Assembly: GCA_002778195.1 (NCBI GenBank)
Contig: PCDI01000009.1
Coordinates: 252,291 to 316,290, forward strand
Direction: 5' to 3'
Length of the DNA: 64,000 nt
From: Raffaelea ambrosiae
Taxonomy: Eukaryota; Ascomycota; Sordariomycetes; Ophiostomatales; Ophiostomataceae
Part shown: positions 11,771-23,264 of the stretch, one piece after another
Layout of the letters: every line of letters starts with the position of its first letter
Position numbering within the stretch: the first letter of the stretch is position 1
Notes under the pieces: model-generated
What the model saw: only the letters and a program-made list of their open reading frames with translations
Database searches by the model: none
Told to the model about the DNA's origin: nothing
Position numbers and translations under genes: made by a program

Positions 11771-12765
11771 GGCTGGTGGTGATATTGGACGTCGTGAGAA
11801 TGTGTGGTGTCGGGGTGCGGCGGTCGGGACTGATAAGGCCTGTCGAGACAAGGGAAGACGTCGGGCTGCTACGAGTGATGGACGCAAGATCTTGGGGAAA
11901 GGGAGAGAGGGGGGGGGGGAAGGGAGGTCCCCATGCTACGTATTTATGTCATTTTAGCTGATTCCCAAGTACGCTGCACAAATTGAATAAGTCCCGTTTT
12001 TCGTGACACACGCAACCCTGTTGGCGCTGGGAAGGCGCAGACCGACCAACGCTCCTTCCTTCTTTTCGATTTTTACAGGAAACCGATAAGGATTCCGAGA
12101 ACGGCAACCACAGTCGGCGTCGGGGGGCCACGAGGGGCCAATGAGCGGCCGCGCAATGGTGTTAGAGGGTCGCGATGCCCGGTCCTAGCCGTAGATAGCC
12201 ACCGCTAATGCGGCCCAACCGGTACGCTATCGCTCGCCATAAGAGTTTTGCGCATGCGCTCGTGCGCCCTTGGGAATACATGGCTCCCGTGATAACGGGC
12301 ACGAATTGACGAATGGGCCAGGACCGCGGCCATCCTGCCTTCCGGGGGCACTCTCGTACGTAAAAAAGCGGTCACCTGCCCACAGGCGGTCACATGACAT
12401 GTAGAACAAGGGAGCCCAAATACGAGTGGCTTTCTCTGCTGGAATGCCCAGCGGTCTCTGGTCTCATTAATCATTACGTTTTTGTTACTAGCAAATTATG
12501 CAAGAAAATTGAAGCCACCCATTTCCAGCACACACTACAGCGCCAAACAGCGCCAAACAGCGCCAAACACACGAGCATGCCAGTGCGGGCCCTGTCCCAA
12601 CCGGCGTCTGTGACCAATGTCTCATGCGGGCCCGAACTGTTCTATTATGCCAACTGCTCCATCCTCCCCAGCTTCTCCAGCCTCTCCAGCTGACGTGGTC
12701 AGCTTCCCCGGACGACACCAACAAAGCCACCGGAACACCAATGACTAAATTGACTAACGGATTGG
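11771..12765. promoter_or_regulatory. Upstream region of the aminotransferase gene and 3' flank of the propeller gene
   Basis: The first 120 bases upstream of the aminotransferase ATG encode a presequence-like stretch, preceded by an 11-G run at 11909-11919 and an out-of-frame ATG at 11934 (minus strand). Further left lies a 10-bp tandem repeat at 12539-12568. No independent gene is supported. Confidence 0.45.
12539..12568. repeat. 10-bp tandem repeat AGCGCCAAAC x3
   Basis: Three perfect adjacent copies of AGCGCCAAAC in intergenic DNA about 200 bp downstream of the propeller gene's stop codon. Confidence 0.9.
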
Positions 12766-14110
12766 CTAATACGCCGAGGAATCAATATATGACACAGTCC
12801 CGGCGACGGTCACGGTGCCATTGATGGGCAGAGCAAGACCTGGTTGGTTAGCAAAGAGAAGCAAAAGAACACGACGACACGACGACACGAAGAGACGAAG
12901 AGGCGAAGAGGCGAAGAGGCGAAGAGGCGAAGAGACGAAGAAACAAAGGGGCGAAGAGACCAAGAGATGCAACAGCAGGGATACGTTACTCACCTCCGCT
13001 CGTCGACAGATACAGCCGCGTGCTGTCGCTCGACCGCCGGCCAAACTTGGGCGCCGTCACGCCAGCCAGCGTCGTCGACGTGTTGCTGCCGGCAATGGGC
13101 GTGGCGGCGACGCTGCTGCTGCTGTCCAGGTACGCCAGGCTCAGCGTGTCCCACTGGTTCTGGGCAATGAAGGCGGCGCCGTCGCTCGCGCGGATGATAA
13201 AGTCGTCGGCGCGCGGCACGTTGGTCACGGCAATGGACGACGCGCCCCGGATGGCGCCGGCGCTGTCGATGGGAATGCGGGCGAGGAAGCCGGCGGCCGT
13301 GTTGGTGAAGTACAGGCTGCTGTTGTAGATCTTGATGCCGTTGCAGCCCAGGTGGGTGGCCGGGTCGGACTCGTAGTACGAGTACTTCATGAGCGAGTCG
13401 TCAATGACAATGGCGTGCTCGGCGGTCTCGGTGTTGACCTTGAAGACGATGCCGCGGTGAATGTCCGAGACCAGGATGTTGCTGTCGTCGAGCGTGGTCA
13501 TGCCGTTCAGAAAGTCGGCCTCGGGGACGTCGGCCAGGTGCGACACGGTGGCATTCGACGTCACCACGCCGTCGTCCCCGGCCGCAAACGTCGACATGTC
13601 GACCTCCCATACGGCATTGGTGCCGCTGGTCTTCTCGTAGAGGTCGTTGAAAAAGGCCGACGTGATGACGTAGAACTTGTCCGTCGTCGTCTCCGAGATG
13701 CCCAGCGCGCCCTTGTAGTCGTCGGCGCTCCAGGCGTACACGAGCACGGCGCTGCCGGAGTCCGGATCCACCTGGTACACGGCCGGGGCGTCGAGCCGGG
13801 TGACCAGGATCTGGCCGTTGGACCGGATCGCCAAGTTCTCGGCCCAGCTGGGGAGCCCAAACGAGTGCAGCACCGTCACCTCGGCCTCGGCCTCGGCCGT
13901 GGCGGTGTCGGCCACGTCAACCACCGCCGCCGACCGGATCACCGTGGTCGTGGCCGTGGCCGTGGCCGTAGCTGTGGCTGTGGCCGTGGACGTGGCAGCG
14001 GCCGCCACAGTCACCGTCTTGGCATTGGGGCACTTGTTGTTGCAAGGCGCTGCTTGGACAGTGGCGGCGCCGAGGGCGGCTAGGCCCAGAAGATGCGTGA
14101 ATGAGCGCAT
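12766..14110 (-). CDS. Secreted SMP-30/gluconolactonase-like beta-propeller protein
   Basis: Exons 14110-12994 and 12839-12766 give 396 aa. A signal peptide (HLLGLAALGAATVQAAP) is followed by a Thr/Ala repeat linker encoded by a 6-bp repeat, then repeated blade-like blocks: LPSWAENLAIRSNGQILVTR, LDDSNILVSDIHRGIVFKV and THLGCNGIKIYNSSLYFTNT. This is the pattern of six-bladed SMP-30/TolB-like propellers. The second exon adds only 24 residues (LALPINGTVTVAGTVSYID) that complete the last blade. The intron 12840-12993 (GTGAGT...ACCAG) holds an 8-bp tandem repeat. Fungal relatives include poorly studied secreted proteins and some propeller-fold pericyclases of secondary metabolism; no neighbouring biosynthetic core gene supports that role here. 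The function is therefore left open. Confidence 0.82.
12871..12960 (-). repeat. 8-bp tandem repeat inside the propeller-gene intron
   Basis: Plus-strand unit AGGCGAAG repeats about five times, flanked by ACGAC-rich and AGACGAAG variants. It occupies most of the 154-nt intron, giving the transcript a long pyrimidine tract before the acceptor. Confidence 0.88.
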
Positions 14111-15520
14111 TGCTTTTAAGAACCCCCAAACAACCACTGGATCGCGTCAGTGGGCTCAGCCGATTGTACGGGGAATCGCACAGGGGCGAACAGACGTAGA
14201 GGAATGTGGCGAGTGCTGCACCTAGGCCAATGCGGAAATGATGGGCAGGGAGTTTGGGCGCTTTTGGGTACTTTTGGGTGCTGTTCAGGGAATCCCCAAG
14301 GAGCTCGCGGGCTCGCTTGCTTATCCACTGTGGACCAGAAGACGGAAAGACGGGCCTGGATGACGGACGGGAAGGATAGGCCACGAAGATGAAGAAGATC
14401 GAAGGGAAACAAAAAAAATCAAGGGACAACTCGATGCTAGAAAGAAGAAGACAAATCTATCCAGTTGCAAAAACCAATCTACGTGAAAAAAAAAAATCGA
14501 CAAAGCGCGCAAAATGGATTAAAAACCCATTCCTCTCTCGAGTATTTAAAATGTGACACCGCTGTCGACGGGGATCCTCCTGCTCGGCCAGCGAGAGGCC
14601 TCTTTTCTGTTCTCGGTCTCTCCCGGCCTCTCCCTACTCGTAAGCCTCTTCGCCATGTTCTGGAAAATCAATAATAAGGGACCCCCGTTGCCCTTCCGGA
14701 GTGCTTGCCCATAGGAGATGCAATGGACACCTCGAGCCACGAGGGAGGAAGGTGGAGTCCGCCGTTGTAGTCTAGTCCGTGGGAATTGTGGGTAGGATGG
14801 GTAGGCTGGGCATGTCCGGGCAGGATGGGCATGTCCAGCTGGAACGCTGGGCGGAGCAGCCGCGCGTGTATGGACGGGGACACGACTATGCGGAAGTGAC
14901 GATTTTGGCGGCCGAGGGGATAGTTTCGGCATGCCAAAGTAGGCGTGAAGGCAAAAGCGAAAACCCGAAAAGCTGAAACCCGTATTTTTTCTTTCTTTCT
15001 TTCTTTCTGCTGTCTCTCTTTGTTTCTCTGCTTCTCTGTTTCTCTTTTCTCTTTCTTTCTTTCGGTCCTCGAAGCAAACTTCCTCTGAAACATCTCCATA
15101 CAAACATCGAAGCCCAAAGACAAACCGAGCTGTCCCAGCTCAGCACCAGTCCAGTAGAATCAAAGCTGCCGGGATATCCGGAGACATGTCCACAGCAACG
15201 CCCGGGAAGCTTCGCACTGGCAAGCAGCTCTGGCCTCTCTGGTCTCTCTGGTCTCTCTGGGTCTAGACTTGGGCCTGCTATACTACCGTAGCAAGAGATG
15301 TGGGCAACTGTCACGATCCAAAGGTTGGACAGTCTGTTTTCTCTCCAACAAACACATCGTATTCTTTGCAGGTCTGCTCTTTCACAACTCTACCTGCTGC
15401 CAGATACAACCGTCGTCTCGTTTTCGCAGAACGATTCTTCTGTTCCTAATCGGAAGACCAATGATTCACACAACCCAGAGCAGCACGTGATGCCCTCTGA
15501 GCCCCATGTCTCGAGTGTTG

Positions 15521-15686
15521 CCGTGGTCTCTGGTCTCTGTCTCTGGTCTCCGTCTCTGGTCTCCGTCTCTGGTCTCCGTCTCTGGTCTCCGTCTCTGGTC
15601 TCNNNNNNNNNNGTCTCTGGTCTCCGTCTCTGGTCTCCGTCTCTGGTCTCCGTCTCTGGTCTCCGTCTCTGGTCTCTGTCTCTCAT
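15521..15686. repeat. 13-bp minisatellite spanning an assembly gap
   Basis: Unit CGTCTCTGGTCTC is repeated about ten times in sight, with edge variants, on both sides of ten N at 15603-15612. The true copy number is unknown because the gap sits inside the array. A looser version of the same unit (GGTCTCTCT) occurs at about 15230-15262. Long open frames across the array are a by-product of the period not creating stops. Confidence 0.9.
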
Positions 15687-16089
15687 CCAGACCCTGGTTC
15701 ATTGCCGCGTACACGCACACCGTGCTCTCATTTTGACTGGCTTGATTACGGCGCTGGACCCGGACTCGGCCCCCCCCCAAAAGTAGACATTCTCCGGCGG
15801 TCCAAGCTGCGAGTCGCAGCCTGCGACGACCAGTGCTTCCAAACTATGCCAACACTAGGCAGGTACTAGCCTCGATGCCTGGGTCCTTGGGTCTCTGCTG
15901 TGGGGATAGAGACCCAAGCCGCCCTCAAAGAGCCCCCAAAGAGCCCCCAAAGAAGCGATCTTAAGAGAAAAGAGGCGTTCTTCAGGCGGTCCTGCCAACC
16001 CATGATCCTTGTCCTGTCGCATACGGTGTACGAGTATGTCCCATCATTTGCGAGGACCCAGGAGGCCGACGTCTACGAATGCTCGTGGT

Positions 16090-18800
16090 TACATACATAG
16101 TACATAGTAGTACGCATAGTTCACCGGCCTCCTCGCTTGTGCTAGCGCCTGGTCCAAGGGCGCTCCGGTCTCTGGCCCTAAAAATCTCGCTTCGCCAGAA
16201 CCGGGGCTGTCGCCTCTGCCATACTGGAAGCGTCAAGCGTGGCCCCGTCTCGCCTACGCAAGAGATCCATACACCGTACAAGTACATACATGGTAGTACT
16301 CGTACACAGAATCCGCCGGCCATCTCCTAAGACGGCGGCATCTCCAGGGCCGTCCTTCCGTCCTTGCAGGAACCGTTTGCTGTCAGAAGTCTGTGTTTCG
16401 TCCCGGCTCCTTCTTGCACACGTCGTTCTACTACTATGTATAGTTAGTAGAATACAGGCGGGTCACACGCCCTGGGTAGGGCCAGAAGATTACGGCCGAA
16501 AAGAGTCGGTCCTCCCGGTGTAAGCGACGGACCTGATCACTGCACGGATACGCTCTGCCCTGCCGGCCCCAGGTTGCTTTCGGGGTTCTCTTGGCTTTGT
16601 CTACTACATAACTAGTACTATGTAACTACATAGTATGTACGAGATGCGCCGCAAGGCCAGAGAAACATTACGTCCCTACGAGTACTATGCACTGACACTG
16701 CTACGCAAATCGCTTGGCAAAATACGAGCTGTCAAGATTGGCTGGCCGATCTTTCCCAAGCCGGGCCACAGCAGGTCTGGGAGCGTCTGGGAGCGCCATG
16801 GTGTCCCCTGCAGGGCAGTACGGCTGAAAGGAGACCCGCAGGAGCGAGTCAGGGGCAGGGCGGTGGTATCGTGGGTCGGTGTGTGGGTTCGCGGCACTCA
16901 AGCTGCGAGATAGTTACGCACCGACCTATATAGTAGATACTTACTATGTGCTTTGTAGTACATAGTAGTTGAGAGATTCTGTCGGTATACTCGGCCCCCT
17001 CTGCCATAAAAGAAGGGACCCTAAAAGAAGAGCACTGTGGCAGTTTTGCGTCATTGCTCCCATTTCCCAAGTTGCAAGACAGGGCCTTCCCGTCAAAGCG
17101 TGGCTCGAGGTATCCTAGTACTCTTGGATCATAGTACGAGAACTCCTAGTACCCATACTTATATACATAGTAGACACAAGTGTGCTGGACTCGCGTGGAC
17201 AGTGGGTGTTAGTGCCAGCTGGTGCCGGAAAACCAAAACACGGCCAAAAAAGAAAAAGAAAGAAAAAGCAGAGAAAAAGCAAAGAAGAGGCAGAGAAAAG
17301 GCAGAGAAAATCCAAGAAACCCCAAGAAAAAGCCTGCTTTGGGTTCACCCCCTGGCGCTGGTCTCGGGATCGGCATGGATTTCTCCGCAAAGGGATAAGG
17401 ACAGACCGATGAGTGTGCGCACACTATCTGAGCGAGTGCACTAGTCAGGCAAGGGAGACGGAAAAAGAAAGAAACGGAAAGACATGCCGCAGTCTACGAG
17501 TAGGGCGGCATCACTGTACTACTACTATGTACTATGTACGTATGTACGCGCTGTCATCTTGTTGACCACAGGCCGCACGAGCAACGGTTGCAAGATCCTG
17601 CCGTACGAGTACATACATAGTACTATTATGTAACTACATAGTAGTTATAGCAAGATCCTGCTGTGCTATCTCACGGGGAGAAGAACCAAATCGAGCGCCC
17701 AAGGAAGTGTGGTTTGGTGCCCACGAAGCGGTTTGGGGGGCGCTGGCCTTGCTGAGGTGGCGTCTGGTGGGTGGATTCACTGCTTGCTGGCTCTTGGGCC
17801 CCAAGAGAAGAGGGCGAATGCTCCGGCGACGCAGAGTCGTTCTCGGGCCTTCTTCCTCTCTGCCATGCTCGGCCTCTGTCCTAGGCCATTTCTGTTCTGC
17901 GTGCGTCTTTCCCAGGCTTCCGGGCGGATCTGGAGCCCGTGCTTGTTCATGCACGCCATTGGAGGGACCGAATGGGACCAATCTTCCGGGACATGCATGC
18001 ACGGCAGTGCAGAGTAGTCAAATGTTGTGTGATAGGACTACCGTGACGGGCACGCCGCGGAACCAGCCTCTTTCTCGTGTGGCGGATGTGGGTACGAGTG
18101 TTGTACTATGTAAGATGTGAGTATTGCACGATAGTCATGATACCATGTACATAGTAAAGAGAAGCACGAGTACTCCACGGCACTCTTCCCAAGCAATGCT
18201 CGCCACTGGACAATGCCGGGACGGTTTCTTGCTAGACTCGCCGGCTACGTGCTTGTATTTGCTTTTTCCCCATTTTTTCTTTCCTTTTTTCTCTCTTTTT
18301 TTTCTCCTATTTTTTTTCTTATTTTTTTTCTTATTTTTTTATTCTTTCTTCTCCTTCTGTTCTTTCTTCTTTTCTTCCTTTTTTTCTTTTTCTCTTGTCT
18401 CAAAACTCTAATGGAACCCGTAGACGAGACCGGCACCGAGACATATGGTTGCCGTGTAAAGTGGCAATTGTCCCCTTTTTTTCCTTTGATGTACGGATAG
18501 TCTCTTCTAAGATCCTCGATCGGATGGACGGCCGACTCCAACCTATCGGAACAAAAGAATGGCAGTGCCAATCTAGTAGACAAACGCACTGGGCGGGTTC
18601 CCCCCGGCGAGGCACAGGCGGACACAGGAGGGTGCAGGCGCAGAGCGCTGATCTCTTCCCATCTGTGTGCCCGGTGGGACTGGCCCAGGCAGATCACTTG
18701 CCTTCTGGGTCTCGAGGCAGCGAGTAAGAACGCCCTCCCGGGTGAAAGCTGAAAACGAGCTAGGATGCACGGCTACTTGTACTATGTAGTATGCAAGTAG
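16090..18800. repeat. Cluster of TACATAGTA / TACTCGTA palindromic motifs
   Basis: Copies are visible near 16094, 16280, 16435, 16616-16635, 16945, 17115-17170, 17520-17545, 17603-17648, 18090, 18150 and 18777. The cleanest hairpin is 16616-16624 TACTATGTA with 16627-16635 TACATAGTA, separated by two bases. The motifs lie singly or in head-to-head pairs and do not overlap any supported gene. Confidence 0.75.
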
Positions 18801-19673
18801 AAGAAGGAAGAAGACAGGCCGAAAAAAAGAAAAGAAAAAAACAGAGAAAAATAAAAAATAAAAAGACTGAGAAAAAGACATAGAAAAAAAGATAAAAAAA
18901 AAAGTAAGCGTCGCTGGTGTTTGCAACTCGCTGGTCAGAACCTTCATCCTGGTGCTTGGACCCTTCTTTGTATCGTCCGTCCGGTTCCACAAACGAGTAG
19001 CACACGAGAGCAAGGCCAACGACATGTGGTCTTTGGAGGTCTAGTCCAAGACTACTTGTTTCTACCTTGCCTGTTTCTACATAGTAGCCAGAGCTATCTT
19101 GTCATGTTTCATTTTCCTGCCAAGAAACAGAAACACCGTTTTCCCTCTTTTCGACCGACCCCGGCAGCCATCCATAGTACATGTGCTGGGGTCCTCTTCG
19201 GACCTGGGTTTTCGTGCTTTGATTTTCTTTTTCTTCTGGGGATATATTTGCTGGTGGTCCGTCTTGCTTTCTTCTTTCCCGCGAGCCTGTCGTTGGAACG
19301 CGTCTGGGCCAGCCGAACCGAACACCGAGATCTGATCCTCCTCAGCACCCGCTGCGCAACGACGACAGCGCGCCATAGAAAGAACCCGGCGAGAAACGAG
19401 GCCGCCGAAAGAGAGACACACTGCATCCCTCGCCGGCAGATCATGCCCGTGCATGAAAAAAGGCAACTCGGCAACTCCATCGTCCGCTTCATGTCTTGAA
19501 CAGGCCTCGTCTTGCCGTCGTCTGTCCGAGGACCGATCTGCACTCCCATCGCATCCCCCATCAAGCAGTCAGCCGGCATTGGAACCAAGCAACCGACAGA
19601 CCGGCAGGCCGCCCCATTGCGAACAGCAACCAAGCCTCCCTGCTTCCGCCCCCGCCGTGTTCGTGACTTCGCG

Positions 19674-21430
19674 ATGTACATCATGGACTCGGCCTTTCTT
19701 GCTGCACGGGCCGCCGCCGCCGCTGCGACTTCGACGGCAGACCCATCCGTCAACATTGGTATGTCTCTTGTCAGCCTCTTGTCCCCCCCGTCCCCCCTTG
19801 CGTCTTGACTGACAACCGTTGCCAGGCCCCAAGGGACTGGGTGTCATCTGGATGGTCGTTGCCATGACCCTCTTTGTTGTCAGCCTCCGGCTCTACTCCC
19901 AGATACGCATCATCCACCATTTTGGCCTGTCCGAGTACCTCATGATGGCATCCGTGGTATGTTTGTTCCCGAATTTTGGTCTTTGATTTCTCTTGTCTTT
20001 GGATTCTCTTGTCTTTGATTTCTCTTGTCTTTGGATTCTCTTGTCTTTGATTTCTCTTGTCTTTGGATTCTCTTCTGGTCTTTGACAACTCCTGTGGTCT
20101 TTGATTTCTCTTCTCGTCTTTGATCTCTGCTCTTCGAATTCTTCCATGTCTTCCCTCATACTAAACCCTTTACCCCCCCCTCTAGACCATCTTGACTACG
20201 TTCGCCTCCTTGATCACCGTCCAGTACACCTATGGCTGGGGCCACCACCAGTCCACCCTCGGCGGCGCCGAGCTGCTGCAGTTCTTCAAGCTCAACATCA
20301 CCAGCGAGAGCTTTGGCGTCTCCGGCTCCACCCTCGGCCGCATGTCCTTCATTGCCTACCTCATCCGCCTCTTCGGCCTCCCCGGCAGCCGGCGCCTCCG
20401 CTACTTTCTCTGGTTCATGTTCTGGATGCAGCTGCTCACCAACGGCCTGACCATCATCTTCATCTACGTCCCCTGCAGAGACGTCCGCGCCCTCTACGAC
20501 ACCGCCGTCGCCGCCCACACCTACTGCTGGGACAGCAGCGTCCAGACCTACATCGGCTACGCCCACACGTCCTGGAACGGCCTCACCGACCTCGTCATGA
20601 CCGCCATCCCCGTTGCCATGATCTGGCACCTGCAGATGCCCGTCCGCGTCAAGATGACCGTCGTCGTCCTGCTCGGCATGTCCGGCCTCGCCTTTGTCGG
20701 CGTCATCATGAAGATCGTCTACCTCAACGCCCTCTCCCACCGCGGCGACGCCACCTACAACACCGTGCCCATGTTCTCCTGGATCGCCGTCGAGACCGCC
20801 CTCGTCGACATGGCCGCGTCCGCCCCCGCCCTGCGGCCCATGTTCCGCGGCCTGCTCGGCGATCTGTCCCAGCCATCCGGCATGAGCTACGAGCTGTCCG
20901 ACCGCCATACGGGTGGTGGTGGTGGTGGTGGTGGTGGCCGTAGTGGAGGCAGACGAGGAGGAGGCAGCAGCAGAAACAACAACAACTCGCGCAGCCGTCA
21001 TTTGTCAGCCAATGGCGGCGGCGGCAGTGGCGTGCGCAGCAGCGTGGCTGGCGGCCCGTTCAGCAAGCTGCGGACGCCCACCACCACCACCACAGCCACC
21101 ACGGCCACCACGGCCACCAGCCACAGCCAGACGCACAAGAACAGCAACGGCAGCGAGGAGAAGATCCTGGACATGTCGCAGACGGACATCAAGAACGAGG
21201 AGGAGAGCGTGGGGAGTGCGCACAGCGTGGCCACGAGCTCTGCCGGTGGTGGCATGCAGCAGTCGGCCATCACGGTCCAGAATGAATTCTCCGTGGACGT
21301 CTACCATCACAGCGAAAAGGACCAGAACGGCACACAGGCGATGGCCGCACCCGACTTTGCGGGCAACGACGACACGATGCCCAACCCAGCGACGTCGTGG
21401 CTGAGGAAGAAGAAGAGGAGCATCGTTTGA
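19674..21430 (+). CDS. Fungal rhodopsin-domain integral membrane protein (Pth11-like group)
   Basis: Exons 19674-19758, 19826-19956 and 20186-21430 give 486 aa. A short Ala-rich N-terminus leads to about seven hydrophobic segments, beginning with GVIWMVVAMTLFVVSLRLY and continuing through YLMMASVTILTTFASLITVQY and FLWFMFWMQLLTNGLTIIFIYV. Family marks are CWDSSVQTYIGYAHTSWNGLTDLVM and the closing SWIAVETALVDMAASAPALRP. The remaining 180 or so residues are a cytoplasmic tail with an eight-Gly run, Asn, Ser and Thr-rich stretches and scattered acidic residues. Proteins of this group are thought to sense surface or chemical cues, but most have no known ligand. Intron 1 (67 nt) is ordinary; intron 2 (229 nt) is filled with a 16-bp tandem repeat. 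No CFEM domain precedes the membrane part. Confidence 0.87.
19978..20135 (+). repeat. 16-bp tandem repeat inside rhodopsin-gene intron 2
   Basis: Two alternating variants, TCTTTGATTTCTCTTG and TCTTTGGATTCTCTTG, repeat at least five times and then decay into related TCTTTGAC/TCTTTGAT units. The array covers most of intron 19957-20185 and leaves a normal CTAAAC branch region and TCTAG acceptor. Confidence 0.9.
20912..20938 (+). repeat. GGT trinucleotide repeat coding poly-glycine
   Basis: Consecutive GGT codons ending in GGC encode a glycine run in the cytoplasmic tail of the rhodopsin-domain protein, just after RHT. A likely site of length variation between strains. Confidence 0.9.
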
Positions 21431-23264
21431 CCAACATATAGGGCTTTTTTTTCTTGTCTTTTTCTTTTCTTCTTTTCTTCTCTTCTTCTCTTCTTCCTTT
21501 TACGTGAAAGAGCGAGCGTAGTCTTCAAGTTTTGTATGAATTTTGAAACTTTAACTTTCATGAATGTTCTTCTGGTAGCCATGGAGCACAGGGCGTTTGG
21601 TTCTCCCTGATTTCTTGAATGTTAGTGGTGGTATGAACTGTGATGGATCACTTCTGAAGGAGCTAGGTAGATGGACAGGGCGCTTAGAAATCAAAACCAC
21701 CTGACCTCTAGAGGCATTAATTATAGATATCCAATGCAGTCCAACTGGCTTTCCAACTGGCTTCCAAAACCGAGGTAAATTCCCAGAAACTCGTCTCGTT
21801 ATTGACAACTATCTCTCGCAACAGCGTACTGGGAAAACAAACAAGAAAAACGCCAAAAATATCTTGCCTCCCCTCTTATGAGATCTCCAGAGCCATGGCG
21901 TACAATGTCAGCTTTATCGGCGCTTCTGTGCTTGAGGAAAGATCTCTCTGCAGTCGTGTGTTCTGTATCTGAAAGCCTGAACACTTGTGCTATCCTGTTC
22001 AGGCTGGACCGTAGGTCCATGAGGAAAAAAAAAAGTGGCCGAAAAAAAAGTCGACCAAAAAGACAAGCAAAAAAAAACAAAAGAAGAAAGCTGTCTTCCC
22101 ATCTCTTTCCATACGCCAATTTTCAATCTGTGGGCAGTCTTGTCTTCCCCTTCTCATAACTTCCCCGAAACATCGCCAAAGATGGCTGCCATCCACCCCA
22201 ATCAGCATGCTTGCCTACAGCCGGTGTCTGTAGTCAAGCAGACTCGGCAGGATGAATAGGCAACTGCGGAAACCGTCGTACCTGTTGCATGCTGGGCAAC
22301 AGTGTCGCTTCGACGTGTGCCGGACTCGGGACACAGCATCACCTGTTCGGTAACTCCACCCTTGGACGCTGACGAGCTCCGCATGTTGTGTCCTGAGTGC
22401 GAGTGCGGTGTTGTCCCGAACAAAGTTCCACCGGCGATGGGCATTTGTTGAACCCAAAGCGGAGCGCTCCACGTACCGGCATCCAGAAAGTTGGGGCAGC
22501 CAGGGCCCCAGAGCATGGGTTTGCTCCATGGCATAACCGGCATTCCATTCAGCCATTCCAGGCTGACAGGTCAGACAAGGGTCAAATTCCTCTCCGGGAA
22601 GGAGGCTCACTGTCGTGGTCCTATATAGGCAATTCTTGATGGTTTAACAAAGGTAGGAAATCAGCACAATGGCCGATAGCCATGTGAAAAAGAAAGAAAA
22701 AGAAGAAATGGCATAAAGCACCAAGGGGCTCCGTAGTGTCGTGTTGTTGAAGTGTTCTTTTTCAAATCAGCGGCGTCCGGGAATGGCAAGGTCTGCTTGG
22801 GTCTGGGTCGGGGTTTCGAATCCACCGTTGAGCCTGGAGTGCTTTTCTTTGCTGGTCAATCACAGCGAAAGAAATCTACACATAAGAAACGGTGGTGACT
22901 GATTGGCGGCCATTGAAGACGCGAGAAACGGGTGTGTCGTCCGGGAAGAAAGAAAACAAAAGTGTGAACGTGTGCTTGCCACAAAAAGCATGGGAACATG
23001 CAGTGACTGGGAAAAAGGATTCCACGGAAAAGACTGTGGTGTCGTCAAGCTCACGGCTGTCCCTCGGGGTAGAATCATCCGGGCGGTATCCAAAGGTAGT
23101 CCGTGGAGATTTCAAAAGCAAAGCAAAATAACGGACCGCCCCCCACCGCCCTCCATAAATTAACATGAGAAGGCGTGAGGCAGAGGCTTAGTCTCCATTT
23201 GGAATTACTGCACGGAAAAAATGCTGGCACAATACGTGTCTGGAAGGTTTCTCTAACCACCTTC
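21431..23264. other. Intergenic region, no supported gene (1.8 kb)
   Basis: Contains the 3' flank of the rhodopsin gene with a CTTTT/CTTCT-rich tract at 21445-21500, an A-rich purine tract at 22024-22088, and mixed-composition DNA. Short frames on both strands show no family signature or consistent splice sites. Confidence 0.45.

Larger units (their letters stand above)
14111..19673. other. Gene-poor intergenic block (5.6 kb)
   Basis: No frame here has a recognisable family or convincing splice structure. The block holds polypyrimidine tracts (about 14990-15062 and 18261-18400), purine-rich tracts (17225-17340, 18822-18905), a 13-bp minisatellite interrupted by the assembly gap, and from about 16.0 to 18.8 kb many copies of TACATAGTA/TACTATGTA and TACGAGTA/TACTCGTA. 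The last few hundred bases must contain the rhodopsin-gene promoter. A short upstream frame of 18 codons (MPVHEKRQLG...) runs from 19443 to 19499. Confidence 0.5.

Noticed and set aside
10301..11782. Long open frame (493 codons) on the plus strand opposite the aminotransferase
   Set aside because: It mirrors the GC-rich third-position bias of the real gene on the other strand; no family motif, and its start and end track the true exon. Similar mirror frames at 622-1725, 7809-8675, 12815-14083, 20156-21001 and 31597-32613 were rejected for the same reason.
12871..12960. Regularly spaced short repeats as a possible CRISPR-like array
   Set aside because: Units are 8 bp, directly adjacent without spacers, inside a eukaryotic intron.
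15298..15786. Open frame encoding repeats of SVSGLRLWSP
   Set aside because: It is only the translation of the 13-bp minisatellite and includes the N gap; the period happens not to create stops in several frames.
22795..22850. tRNA-like GGTTTCGAATCC stretch
   Set aside because: Resembles a T-arm, but no matching D-arm, anticodon arm or acceptor stem can be folded around it.
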